Assembly (NCBI RefSeq): GCF_014641075.1 | Contig: NZ_BMHP01000002.1 | Span: 1,426,001 to 1,490,000, forward strand | Direction: 5' to 3' | DNA length: 64,000 bases | Source: Paenibacillus nasutitermitis | GTDB lineage: Bacteria > Bacillota > Bacilli > Paenibacillales > Paenibacillaceae | Shown here: piece after piece, positions 51,618 to 59,890 of the stretch | Numbering within the stretch: the stretch's first letter is position 1 | Layout of the letters: every line of letters starts with the position of its first letter | Position numbers and translations under genes: made by a program | The notes under the pieces: model-generated | Told to the model about the DNA's origin: nothing | The model's input: only the letters and a program-made list of their open reading frames with translations | The model's database searches: none

Positions 51618-51928
51618 TGGCTTGGGGAGCAATTGTATTGGCGGGAGTCATGGAAATCTTCGGAGTCATTAATATTAAACGGCTGACGATGAAGAAATGG
51701 GATGCCTTATTCTATTTAATTCTTTCTTTCGGCATCAGCTTCACGCTGTTGTCTTATGCGATGAAAACCATCCCGATGGGAACGGCATATGCCGTGTGGA
51801 CAGGACTCGGTACCGTTGGCGCCACCCTGCTCGGGATGTTCATGTACGGGGAACCCAAAGAATGGCGCAGGCTTCTTTTTATCGCCATGATTCTGGGATC
51901 GGCTGTCGGCTTGAAGCTGGTTTCGTGA
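51617..51928 (+). CDS. SMR efflux subunit 2 (YkkD/YvdR-like)
   Basis: A 103-residue partner SMR protein: VLAGVMEIFGVINIKRL has the glutamate, and LLSYAMKTIPMGTAYAVWTG is nearly identical to the YkkD type. The start ATG shares its A with the stop TAA of subunit 1 (TAATG). Paired SMR genes make antiparallel heterodimers. Confidence 0.93.
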   Translation: MAWGAIVLAGVMEIFGVINIKRLTMKKWDALFYLILSFGISFTLLSYAMKTIPMGTAYAVWTGLGTVGATLLGMFMYGEPKEWRRLLFIAMILGSAVGLKLVS

Positions 51929-51954
51929 AGCTGTTCCATTACGAACAAACGTTC

Positions 51955-51998
51955 AAAAAAGAAGGCGAACTGCTCCGGGAGCAGCCCGCCTTCTTTAA
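51955..51998. terminator. Convergent terminator between SMR and MFS genes
   Basis: AAAGAAGGCG pairs with CGCCTTCTTT and an inner CTGCTCC pairs with GGAGCAG. Runs of A and T on both sides let it serve both strands. Confidence 0.8.
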
Positions 51999-52037
51999 TT
52001 ATGAGTAATTTTTAATTCCCGGGAAATAATGAACGGC

Positions 52038-53573
52038 TTAAGCGCTTTGCGATTGCTTGGCCGTAACAGCCGGTTTGACATCTTTATGCACATTTACGCG
52101 TCTGATAAACAAGGCCAGAACAAGACCAATAAGAGCAACCGTCATGCCAAAAATAAAGGCGTTCTGTATGCCTGCTGTCAATGCTTCGGATTTCATTGCC
52201 GGATCGGCGGGATTGGCCGCCGACTTCATAAACTTCACCTGGCCTGCGGTCATGATGCTCACGGCAAGCGCCGTGCCGATCGCTCCGGCAACTTGCTGGA
52301 GCGTGTTCATGATCGCTGTCCCATCGGGATAAAAATGCCGGGGCAGCTGATTGAGGCCATTCGTCTGAGCCGGCATGAATACCATGGCGATTCCAATCAT
52401 TAGACAGGAATGAAGAGTGATGATCAAAGCTGTAGTCGATGCCGTGGTAATGCCGGAGCAGAACCATAGCACAACCGATACAATAACAAGTCCAGGTATG
52501 ACCAGCCATCTCGGACCATATTTATCAAATAAATGCCCCATGACCGGAGACAGCACGCCGTTGATAATTCCGCCTGGCAGCAGGATCAAACCAGTTGTTA
52601 AAGCGGTCATCTTCATACCCTGCTGCAAATACATGGGAAGGATCAGCATCGAGGACAGAATGACCATCATGCAAATAAAGACCATCAGAACGCCGACAGT
52701 AAACATCGGATATTTGAACGCACGCAGATTGATCATTGGCTGTTTCATTGAAAACTGGCGAAGCGCGAACAGCAGGAGCGCTATGACTCCAATCGCAATT
52801 GCGACAATGACCTTGGTTGAGCCCCAGGCTCCTTCTCCCTCTCCTGCACTGCTGAAACCGAACACGATTCCACCGAAGCCGAGCGAGGAAAATAAAATCG
52901 ATGCGATATCGAATTTTGGTTTTGTAATCGTCGACACATTCTGCATATACAGGATACCGCAGGCGAGTGCGATCACCAGGAATGGCAGCGACAGCCAGAA
53001 AATCCAATGCCAGCTCAGATTCTCGATCAAGAGGCCGGCAAAGGTCGGGCCGATTGCCGGTGCGAACATGATGACCAGGCCAATGATGCCCATTGCCGCT
53101 CCCCGTTTCTCGACGGGAAAAATAACCAGGATGGTATTAAACATTAGAGGGAGCAGCAGTCCTGTTCCGATTGCCTGGATAACCCTGGCAGCCAGCAGCA
53201 TCTCAAAGCTGCCTGCAAGCGCAGCGACAAGCGTCCCCAGAATGGAGAAACTCAGTGAAGCAACAAATAGCTGCCTGGTGGTGAACCATTGCAGCAGCAT
53301 GCCCGAAACCGGGACCAGAATTCCAAGTGTAAGCAGATAGCCTGTCGTAAGCCACTGCACAGTAGCGGCAGAGATATCGAGCAGCTGCATCAAATCGGTA
53401 AGAGCGACATTAAGGGCCGTTTCACTGAATAAGCCGATAAACCCGCTGATCAACAGCGAAACCATAATCGGTATGATTCTAAAGGTCTGGCCAGGTTCGG
53501 TCTTGACTGAACCTGTTGGTATACTTGCTTCCACGTTTCTCATTCTCCTATTCATTCTCTCTGTTTTTATCAC
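52038..53573 (-). CDS. DHA2-family MFS drug transporter (LmrB-like)
   Basis: A 14-helix proton-drug antiporter of about 511 residues. LMQLLDISAATVQWLTTGYLL, LGILVPVSGMLLQWFTTRQL and VIQAIGTGLLLPLMFNTILV are DHA2 motifs. The start is unclear: GTG 53573, ATG 53555 and ATG 53543 are in frame, all with weak sites. The gene follows the TetR gene on the same strand by a few bases, like lmrB after lmrA in B. subtilis. Confidence 0.92.
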   Translation of the reverse strand: MIKTERMNRRMRNVEASIPTGSVKTEPGQTFRIIPIMVSLLISGFIGLFSETALNVALTDLMQLLDISAATVQWLTTGYLLTLGILVPVSGMLLQWFTTRQLFVASLSFSILGTLVAALAGSFEMLLAARVIQAIGTGLLLPLMFNTILVIFPVEKRGAAMGIIGLVIMFAPAIGPTFAGLLIENLSWHWIFWLSLPFLVIALACGILYMQNVSTITKPKFDIASILFSSLGFGGIVFGFSSAGEGEGAWGSTKVIVAIAIGVIALLLFALRQFSMKQPMINLRAFKYPMFTVGVLMVFICMMVILSSMLILPMYLQQGMKMTALTTGLILLPGGIINGVLSPVMGHLFDKYGPRWLVIPGLVIVSVVLWFCSGITTASTTALIITLHSCLMIGIAMVFMPAQTNGLNQLPRHFYPDGTAIMNTLQQVAGAIGTALAVSIMTAGQVKFMKSAANPADPAMKSEALTAGIQNAFIFGMTVALIGLVLALFIRRVNVHKDVKPAVTAKQSQSA

Positions 53574-53576
53574 TTT

Positions 53577-54170
53577 TTATTTGCCACGCGATTCCAACTC
53601 TTCCTTGACGATAAAAGGAATATGCCTGTATGCCGCCATAAGCGGCGTCTTGTCTTTGTTCGTCTGGGCAAGGATAAGCGCTCCCTCCAGCAGGGAGATG
53701 ATGACCATGGCCGTCTCCAATGCGCTGCTTCGCTGCATCCCCGCCCGAACCAATTGCCCGGCAACAAACGATTGCCAATTCGTTAACACATCCTGACAAG
53801 CGGACCGCAGACGATTGCTGATGCATGAAGTTTCCACGGATAACCAGAAGCTGAAAGGCATGAAACCTTCAAAGTCCGTCATTACCGCTTCGTCTGTTAT
53901 ATCCTGAATAAAAGCCTGAATGGATTTGACAGGGTCCTCACATCCGGAAAAATGCACCCGCCATTTCCCGATTACAACCTCCTTTACCAAAGAAATGCAC
54001 TCCAGAGCGAGCTCCTCCTTCCCTTCGGGGAAATAATAATAGAGGGAGCCTTTGGGACATACGCTCTCTTTAATAATCTGATTCAAACCCGTTGCATGAT
54101 AGCCTTGTTTAAAAAACAGCCGGGAGGCTGTCTCCAGTATGCTTTCACGTGAATTTTGTTTGATGGCCAT
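53577..54170 (-). CDS. TetR-family repressor (LmrA/YxaF-like)
   Basis: A 197-residue regulator. SRESILETASRLFFKQGYHA and CPKGSLYYYFPEGKEELA are the DNA-binding part, the latter typical of the LmrA/YxaF branch, whose C-terminal domain also fits. It lies directly before the MFS transporter gene and probably represses both genes at the site 54189-54204. Confidence 0.92.
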   Translation of the reverse strand: MAIKQNSRESILETASRLFFKQGYHATGLNQIIKESVCPKGSLYYYFPEGKEELALECISLVKEVVIGKWRVHFSGCEDPVKSIQAFIQDITDEAVMTDFEGFMPFSFWLSVETSCISNRLRSACQDVLTNWQSFVAGQLVRAGMQRSSALETAMVIISLLEGALILAQTNKDKTPLMAAYRHIPFIVKEELESRGK

Positions 54171-54188
54171 CGGATTACCCCCAAAAAT

Positions 54189-54238
54189 TATAACGAACGG
54201 TCTATTTAAATTTAACGGAGCTGCAATCCTCGTGTCAA
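54189..54238 (-). promoter_or_regulatory. Promoter and candidate LmrA-like operator
   Basis: On the minus strand TTGACA (54233-54238), 17 bp and TTAAAT (54210-54215). Downstream lies TAGACCGTTCGTTATA (54189-54204), an imperfect repeat resembling the TAGACC-type operators of LmrA/YxaF regulators. Confidence 0.6.
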
Positions 54239-54333
54239 CCTTTTTTATGTCCCTGCTTTATAGTGCCAGAACGTGAATTATCCGCTATAATTCGGTTACA
54301 AGCCTATGCGCCGGCGGGAGAGGATGAACCATC

Positions 54334-55200
54334 ATGGAGCAGGATGAAGTGAGGAAGGAGCTGCCTTTCCGGTCGCTTTTTGAAAGTCTGACCTATATCG
54401 GTATCGTCTCCAAACAGTCCTGGGATGTGAAGAAACATGAACATGATCATTTTGAGCTTTGTTATGTGGATGAGGGGGAAGGCTGGTTTGCCATCGATAA
54501 TTTCCTGTACGAGGTGGAAGCGGGAGATTTGTTTCTGACAAAGCCAGGCGAGCGGCATCAAGGCGCGGCCAACGGCCGGCTGCCATACCGGCTTTATTAC
54601 CTCGGTTTTCAGATCGACGGACTCCGCTCGCTTGAGCTGGATTATATCGAATTGGGCGCGGTTCGGGTCGTCAAGGACGAATCCGGATCGGTTAAACGTA
54701 TTTGCGATCTGATTTTTGAAGAAATCAACCGCCAGCATATCCATGCCAATGTCATTGTGCAAGGTTATTTTCTGCAAATGCTTGTCTGTGTCATTCGCAC
54801 CTACCAGAAAAACGGATCCCCGGACAACCATCCCAAACTCGTGACGCCCGCCATTAAAGCGCTGCTTTCCCATCTGCATGAGTTTGTCCGGTTTCATCAC
54901 GATGTGCGCGAGCTCGCCGGGATGGTCCACTTGAGCCGAACCCATCTCGAACGGGAATTCAAACGCTGCATGGGTGTGCCGCTTGGATATTATATCCGTT
55001 CGCTTTGCCTGGACCGCGCCAAATATTGGCTGGGGGAATCCAATGATTCCGTCACGCTCATTGCCGAGCGTCTGGACTTTGGCGGCATCCATCATTTCAG
55101 CCTGTTCTTCAAACGGCTTACAGGCCTCTCCCCGCTTTCCTACCGGCAGCAGGCCAGGCAGCCCAAACGGACCGACAACGCAAATGACGAAAAACGTTAA
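54334..55200 (+). CDS. AraC-family regulator with cupin sensor domain
   Basis: A 288-residue regulator: an N-terminal cupin (KKHEHDHFELCYVDEGEG, then GDLFLTKPGERHQG) and a C-terminal AraC pair (VRELAGMVHLSRTHLEREF and ITLIAE-type SVTLIAERLDFGGIHHFSLF). It lies 91 bases before the dioxygenase gene on the same strand and is its likely activator. Confidence 0.92.
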   Translation: MEQDEVRKELPFRSLFESLTYIGIVSKQSWDVKKHEHDHFELCYVDEGEGWFAIDNFLYEVEAGDLFLTKPGERHQGAANGRLPYRLYYLGFQIDGLRSLELDYIELGAVRVVKDESGSVKRICDLIFEEINRQHIHANVIVQGYFLQMLVCVIRTYQKNGSPDNHPKLVTPAIKALLSHLHEFVRFHHDVRELAGMVHLSRTHLEREFKRCMGVPLGYYIRSLCLDRAKYWLGESNDSVTLIAERLDFGGIHHFSLFFKRLTGLSPLSYRQQARQPKRTDNANDEKR

Positions 55201-55291
55201 ATAGAAGGAGATATCTCATAAAGACCCGTCCGCCTCCAACCTTTAAACTGTACCTGAGTAAGCATAATCGCTTAAGAAGGAGACAGCTGAC

Positions 55292-56125
55292 ATGAACGAT
55301 AATCAACTTTTGCCTCAAGCCGCAGATCAGGACTTTTTTGAAGAAAACGGGTATTGGATTTCGCCGAAAATCATTGATGATAGCAGGCTGCAACAACTTA
55401 GAGAGCATATGGAGCAGGTGCACAGCGGTATTTTTGAGAGCGGTCACCCACCCTTCGCCGGCTATTGGAAGCCTGAGGACGGCAATGGACTGCGCAAGAC
55501 CGACAACTCCCATTGGGCCGACCCTGTCCTGCGCGGACTTGCAACCGACCCGCTGATCGGACAGATTGCCGCCCTTCTGATGAAGGCGGATTCGATCCGG
55601 TTGTGGCATGATCAGCTGCTTTACAAGCCGGGCCGGCCCCGCGTCGGGCAGCGTAACTCCGCCAATGTGGGCTGGCATCAGGATTACTCTTACTGGCGCG
55701 CCGCCGCAGAGCCTTCGCTTATTACAGCTTGGGTAGCCTTTGACGATGTGGATTTGTCCAATGGCTGTATGCAGGTCGTTCCCCGCAGCAGCAAGTGGGG
55801 GCTCGTAAATGTCAATGACTTCTTCGAGCAGGATTTGACGAAACAGGAGAAGCAGATCCATCTGCCCGAGGGCGAGAAATTCCGTACCGTTCCGTTGATC
55901 ATGAAAGCGGGACAGGTCAGCTTCCATCATGCCTTGACGATCCACGGCAGCGGCCCCAATACCACCGACATGCCCCGTCGATCCCTGGCGGTGCATCTGA
56001 TGACGGGCGAAACGCGCTATAAGGCAGGAACAAAAGGCGACAACCATATGAATGTGGCGATTCTGGGCGGCAAAGACGGCGATTTGTTCGCCGGCGCTCC
56101 ATTTCCCGTTCTGTACGGAGAATAA
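55292..56125 (+). CDS. Phytanoyl-CoA dioxygenase family protein
   Basis: A 277-residue Fe(II)/2-oxoglutarate oxygenase. GWHQDYSYW supplies the HxD metal ligands, AWVAFDDVDLSNGCMQVVP is the family core and FHHALTIHGSGPNTTDMPRR holds the second His and the Arg that binds 2-oxoglutarate. AGAAGGAG precedes the ATG. Substrates in the family vary widely; with an AraC partner a sugar- or small-metabolite-related hydroxylation is possible. Confidence 0.9.
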   Translation: MNDNQLLPQAADQDFFEENGYWISPKIIDDSRLQQLREHMEQVHSGIFESGHPPFAGYWKPEDGNGLRKTDNSHWADPVLRGLATDPLIGQIAALLMKADSIRLWHDQLLYKPGRPRVGQRNSANVGWHQDYSYWRAAAEPSLITAWVAFDDVDLSNGCMQVVPRSSKWGLVNVNDFFEQDLTKQEKQIHLPEGEKFRTVPLIMKAGQVSFHHALTIHGSGPNTTDMPRRSLAVHLMTGETRYKAGTKGDNHMNVAILGGKDGDLFAGAPFPVLYGE

Positions 56126-56141
56126 CGAATCCGCACGCCTA

Positions 56142-56175
56142 CCAGCCATGTCAGGGACTTCCCCGGCATGGCTGG
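56142..56175 (+). terminator. Terminator after the dioxygenase gene
   Basis: CCAGCCATG pairs with CATGGCTGG; TTGCCTTT follows. It begins 16 bases after the stop. Confidence 0.7.
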
Positions 56176-56330
56176 TTGCCTTTATGCGGGAATCCCGGTA
56201 GGTTCACTATCTTCCAGAGGCGTCATCCGTACCGCAGACAGTTGTCTACGAGATAAGTGTACAATCAATCGCTTCCTGTGGGACATAGGATATACAGAAA
56301 CCGAACTTACCTTGAAGGGAGCTTGAAACC

Positions 56331-56591
56331 ATGTCTAATAATCATGTAAATCCCTGCGAGGACAAATGTTGTCCTCCACTGCCCGCTATTTTTGATCCTC
56401 CGCAATATATTGTTAACGATTATTTCCACCCGCAAGTACAGCCTATTGTTCACCAAATCGAAGTCATTAATCAGCATCACTGCGTCCCTGTACCCGAACA
56501 TCTGTACACGTATAAGGAAAAAGATATTATGTGCAACGTATCCAGCAAACGCAAATCCACGAAAACCAGCAGCAAAAAACGCAGCAGATAA
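56331..56591 (+). CDS. CotD-like small spore coat protein
   Basis: An 86-residue protein with a central His-, Pro- and Val-rich repeat-like region (YIVNDYFHPQVQPIVHQIEV, INQHHCVPVPEHLYTY) that resembles CotD inner-coat proteins, and a basic C-terminus of Lys, Ser and Thr. A short Cys pair (CEDKCCPPLP) lies near the start. If right, it is made in the mother cell late in sporulation. It stands alone between two terminators. The match is by composition and short motifs only. Confidence 0.65.
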   Translation: MSNNHVNPCEDKCCPPLPAIFDPPQYIVNDYFHPQVQPIVHQIEVINQHHCVPVPEHLYTYKEKDIMCNVSSKRKSTKTSSKKRSR

Positions 56592-56641
56592 CCAGGCATT
56601 GCCAGAAACCTGCCAGCTTGCTGATTGTCTGCCAAACGGCC

Positions 56642-56684
56642 AAAAAAGCCTCCGGACCGCCTTACGGGCGGTTGGGAGGCTTTT
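56642..56684 (+). terminator. Terminator after the CotD-like gene
   Basis: AAAAGCCTCC and GGGAGGCTTTT pair, with ACCGCC/GGGCGGT inside, and a T run follows. Confidence 0.85.
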
Positions 56685-56861
56685 CGCGCGCAACCGGGTG
56701 CCTTTCTATCAAACATTCCCGGAATAGAGGTATCGTTGCCCGGAATTTCCGCGAAACCCGCTGCAATCATTTGGTGAGAGCGATTCCCTAATAGGGCGTT
56801 TGACTTTGCTTCTTTTCCCTGCTCTAATGAAAGAACATACGAATGACAAGGAGGCGCATCG

Positions 56862-57866
56862 ATGCTGCTTTTTTTGGACAACCGGGGAATTACCGATCCT
56901 GCGGTTAATTTGGCTCTTGAGGAATATGCCCTGCGCAATTTACCCATGGACAACAGCTATTTGCTTTTCTACATCAATGAGCCTTCAATTATTATAGGCA
57001 AGAATCAGAATACCATAGAGGAAATCAACGCGGATTATGTCCGCGACCAAGGCATTCATGTCGTAAGGCGGCTGTCCGGAGGAGGTGCTGTTTATCATGA
57101 CCTCGGCAATCTCAATTACAGCTTCATCACTAAAGACGACGGCAGCTCATTTCATAATTTCACCAAGTTCACCCAGCCTGTCATTGACGCGCTGCACAAG
57201 CTTGGCGTTAAAGCCGCCCTCACCGGACGCAATGATATTCAGATCGGGGAACGAAAAATCTCGGGGAATGCCCAATTTGCCGCAAAGGGGAGATTGTTCA
57301 CCCACGGCACGCTGCTGTTTGATTCCGCCATGGAGAATGTAGCATCCGCTTTGCGTGTCAAATCCATTAAAATCGAATCCAAAGGAACCAAATCGGTCCG
57401 CGGCAGGGTCGCCAATATTTCCGAGTTTCTGAGTCAGCCGATGACAACCGCACAGTTCCGCGCCGCTCTCCTGCGCGAGCTGTTTCAATGCGAACCCGAA
57501 GAGGTGCCGGAATACCGCTTCAGCGACGAGGACTGGGAGGCCGCCATGCGGCTGGCGGACGAGCGTTACCGCAGCTGGGATTGGAACTATGGCCGGTCCC
57601 CCAAGTCCAATATTCAGAACATCCGTAAATTTGCTTCCGGCATCATTGATGTCCGCCTGGATGTGGAAGAAGGCCGGATAAATGGCATCAAGATCTTCGG
57701 CGATTTTTTCGGCGCCTATGATGTTGCGGAGATCGAGCAGCTGCTCGCCGGCGTTCCGTATGAAGAGACTGCGATCCGCCAAGCGCTTGCTTCTGTTGAT
57801 ATTAGCCGTTATTTCGGTCCCTTGTCGATAGACGAATGGATGGGTCTGCTGCTGCCGCGCGACTAA
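56862..57866 (+). CDS. lplJ: Lipoate-protein ligase
   Basis: A 334-residue ligase that activates free lipoate with ATP and attaches it to E2 and GcvH proteins. VVRRLSGGGAVYHDLGNLNY is the signature, with GRNDIQIGERKISGNAQ and the catalytic Lys region following; the C-terminal 90 residues are the accessory domain. CAAGGAGGCGC precedes ATG 56862. It is a single-gene unit followed by a hairpin. Confidence 0.94.
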   Translation: MLLFLDNRGITDPAVNLALEEYALRNLPMDNSYLLFYINEPSIIIGKNQNTIEEINADYVRDQGIHVVRRLSGGGAVYHDLGNLNYSFITKDDGSSFHNFTKFTQPVIDALHKLGVKAALTGRNDIQIGERKISGNAQFAAKGRLFTHGTLLFDSAMENVASALRVKSIKIESKGTKSVRGRVANISEFLSQPMTTAQFRAALLRELFQCEPEEVPEYRFSDEDWEAAMRLADERYRSWDWNYGRSPKSNIQNIRKFASGIIDVRLDVEEGRINGIKIFGDFFGAYDVAEIEQLLAGVPYEETAIRQALASVDISRYFGPLSIDEWMGLLLPRD

Positions 57867-57910
57867 ATGAAGACGGGGGCGATGAAACCTCTAACCCGGT
57901 AAATACAAGA

Positions 57911-57950
57911 AGAAACGGCTAATGCCGTCCTTTGCGGCGAAGCCGTTTCT
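57911..57950 (+). terminator. Hairpin after the lipoate ligase gene
   Basis: AGAAACGGCT pairs with AGCCGTTTCT, with GCCG/CGGC inside. The T run is poor. Confidence 0.6.
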
Positions 57951-58117
57951 CCCCTTAAAAGTATAAACCTGGCATACGTGAAAACTTAAACGTGCTTATT
58001 GTTGAAAAAAGCGCTAACTGGCGCATCAGCGTGTCTTGAGGCGGGCTTTGCACCTGTTACGCGCTTTATAAGTCCCAGTCCGCTTCTGCCCTATTCAAAC
58101 TTGCGGCTCACTCGCCT

Positions 58118-58387
58118 TTAAGCCTGTTCCAGACTGTCCTCGGCCGCCTCTACGATAAGGTCGAACAATTCGTCATCTTCCTCCAGCGCTTTCTCCACGG
58201 CAAAAATTTCCTCTTCGGATCCTGACTCCTTGCCAAAGCTCAGGCTGTAATCCCACATCTTCCCTTTTTTCGTAAGCAGCGTTACTTCGTAAGGATGCTT
58301 GTGGCCCTCAACCTCAAAGGAAACATGTCCCTTGTAACCTTCTTCGGAATCATGCGTCATGGAAGCATTCGTAATTTTGATGTTCAC
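58118..58387 (-). CDS. Conserved small acidic protein, unrecognised
   Basis: An 89-residue acidic protein. It starts VNIKITNASMTHDSEEGYKG; a beta-strand-like half (GHVSFEVEGHKHPYEVTLLT) is followed by an acidic helix (EEEIFAVEKALEEDDELFDL). GTG 58387 lies after GGAGG, while the ATG at 58417 has no site. I do not recognise a family. Codon use and the good ribosome site suggest a real gene. Confidence 0.75.
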   Translation of the reverse strand: MNIKITNASMTHDSEEGYKGHVSFEVEGHKHPYEVTLLTKKGKMWDYSLSFGKESGSEEEIFAVEKALEEDDELFDLIVEAAEDSLEQA

Positions 58388-58594
58388 TATCTCGTTTCCT
58401 CCTTCACACCTGTTCACATGGAACGAAGCATGTCTTCCCTAAAATGTACATGATCCGCAGAAAAAAGAAAAGAGCAGCAGCTAAGGCTGGCGAGTCAATT
58501 GTAAACAGTTTGTCCGCAAATTTTGCAGTTCCTCCAAAAAATTTCTTCATTTCTCACAAAAAACCGTTCCCTTGGGTGTAATTTTATGATATCA

Positions 58595-58608
58595 TGAAAG
58601 CGCTAACA
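58595..58608 (+). promoter_or_regulatory. Perfect cre (CcpA) box
   Basis: TGAAAGCGCTAACA matches the consensus TGWAARCGYTWNCW at every position. It lies 29 bases before the LytTR gene, so CcpA would act as a repressor or roadblock there. Confidence 0.82.
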
Positions 58609-58636
58609 AATTCATCTTATTAAGGGGGCGCTTCAC

Positions 58637-58984
58637 ATGATGAATGTAGCAGTAACCGAACGAAATGTGTATGAAAACTTCGAGGTAGAGACGGATATTC
58701 TTTATTTCAACGTCGGCCGGCTGGGTCTGGTAAGCTTCCACGGCAGAAATTATAACATAAAGAAGAGCATGAGCGCTGACCAACTGCAGTCCTATATCGC
58801 GGATGGACGGTTCGTTAAGGTCAATGCGAATTGTTATGTAAATGCGGGGAAAATGTTATCCATGGACGACGGAATCATTCATTTTAAGGGATGCGGCAGC
58901 GAAGAGAAACAAGTTCCGGTGTCCAAATGGAGACAGAATCAGATTAAGAATCTGCTCTCATCCCGCAAGCCTATCGCGATGTAA
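58637..58984 (+). CDS. Stand-alone LytTR DNA-binding protein
   Basis: A 115-residue protein that is nearly all LytTR domain: VETDILYFNVGRLGLVSFHG, then ADGRFVKVNANCYVNAGKML and VPVSKWRQNQIKNLL. It has no receiver or membrane domain. GGGGGCGC lies before the ATG; a second ATG follows at once. It is a single unit between a perfect cre site and a terminator, so carbon status probably sets its level. Targets unknown. Confidence 0.8.
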   Translation: MMNVAVTERNVYENFEVETDILYFNVGRLGLVSFHGRNYNIKKSMSADQLQSYIADGRFVKVNANCYVNAGKMLSMDDGIIHFKGCGSEEKQVPVSKWRQNQIKNLLSSRKPIAM

Positions 58985-59028
58985 CGGCAGGTTTTGGTTT
59001 TTTTTCCTGCATGATGCTTAATCCGGAG

Positions 59029-59075
59029 CCTTGAAGCCAAGAGATCACATTCTCTTTGTGCGGCAAGGTTTTTTT
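59029..59075 (+). terminator. Terminator after the LytTR gene
   Basis: CCTTG pairs with CAAGG and AAGAGA with TCTCTT inside; seven T follow. Confidence 0.75.
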
Positions 59076-59136
59076 CATGTTTGTCACACTCGGAGAGGCC
59101 GTTCATTCATTCAAATTCCTTCCCCAATAACCCGTT

Positions 59137-59173
59137 AAATAAAACAACCGTCATCGCAATCGGCAATAACGGT
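59137..59173 (-). terminator. Terminator after the MarR gene
   Basis: On the minus strand ACCGT and ACGGT pair around a TATTGC/GCGATG-like stem, followed by TGTTTTATTT. Confidence 0.65.
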
Positions 59174-59204
59174 CTGGTCGGTATATCTCTAAGCGGGCAT
59201 CGCC

Positions 59205-59660
59205 TCAGTTTTTGTTCTGTTCCCGGGCTCTGTCCATATTGGCAATAATCTGATTAAACAAGCGGGTTAACTGCTTTACATCATCGTCCGACAAGCCTGT
59301 GAACATCATCTCGGATATTTCGGCGCGCTTGCCTTTAAGCTTCTGGACAACCGCTTTTCCCTTTTCCGTAATCACCAGATTCACGACACGGCGGTCATCT
59401 AGATCGCGTTCTCTCTCCAGATATTCCATATCGATCAGCTTGTCGGCGATCCCTGTGATCGCCCCTGCGGTAACAAGCAGCTTCTCAGCCAGCACCGAAG
59501 CTTTCTGCGATCCGTCTTCAAACAACCGGATAAGGATACGGGCTTGCATCCCATTCAAGCCAAATCCATTCGTTTTGGTCCATTCGGAGTCCATCCGACG
59601 TTTCATTTGGATAAACGCATTTTCTAACTGAATCAAATCCTGCTGGCGCTGCTCTTTCAT
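59205..59660 (-). CDS. MarR-family regulator
   Basis: A 151-residue winged-helix regulator. LNGMQARILIRLFEDGSQKA, LAEKLLVTAGAITGIADKLI and YLERERDLDDRRVVNLVITE are the recognition helix and wing; the DxDDRR motif is invariant in the family. ATG 59660 is preferred to a GTG upstream. The gene is divergent from ilvD. A weak inverted repeat (AGTT-GTA-AACT, 59715-59725) lies between them and may be its site. Confidence 0.9.
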   Translation of the reverse strand: MKEQRQQDLIQLENAFIQMKRRMDSEWTKTNGFGLNGMQARILIRLFEDGSQKASVLAEKLLVTAGAITGIADKLIDMEYLERERDLDDRRVVNLVITEKGKAVVQKLKGKRAEISEMMFTGLSDDDVKQLTRLFNQIIANMDRAREQNKN

Positions 59661-59890
59661 AGCTGACCACACCCTTCGCTAATCTCCAGCTTTTATTTTA
59701 AATCAATATATTTTAGTTGTAAACTTCTCTATCTGCCCGCTTCCCCCTTCCTTCTCCCAAGCTAGCCACAACGCTTTCGTTGTGATAAACTTATAGGTAT
59801 TAATCTATGAATCTGGACTTATGTCAAAGAGGTTTGGGATGTCCGAAGTACGGGCACAAAGCTCTTTACTTACACATTGGAGGGACTAGC

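Noticed and set aside
59673..59890. T-box leader upstream of ilvD.
   Set aside because: No T-box sequence or antiterminator/terminator pair is visible between the MarR gene and ilvD.
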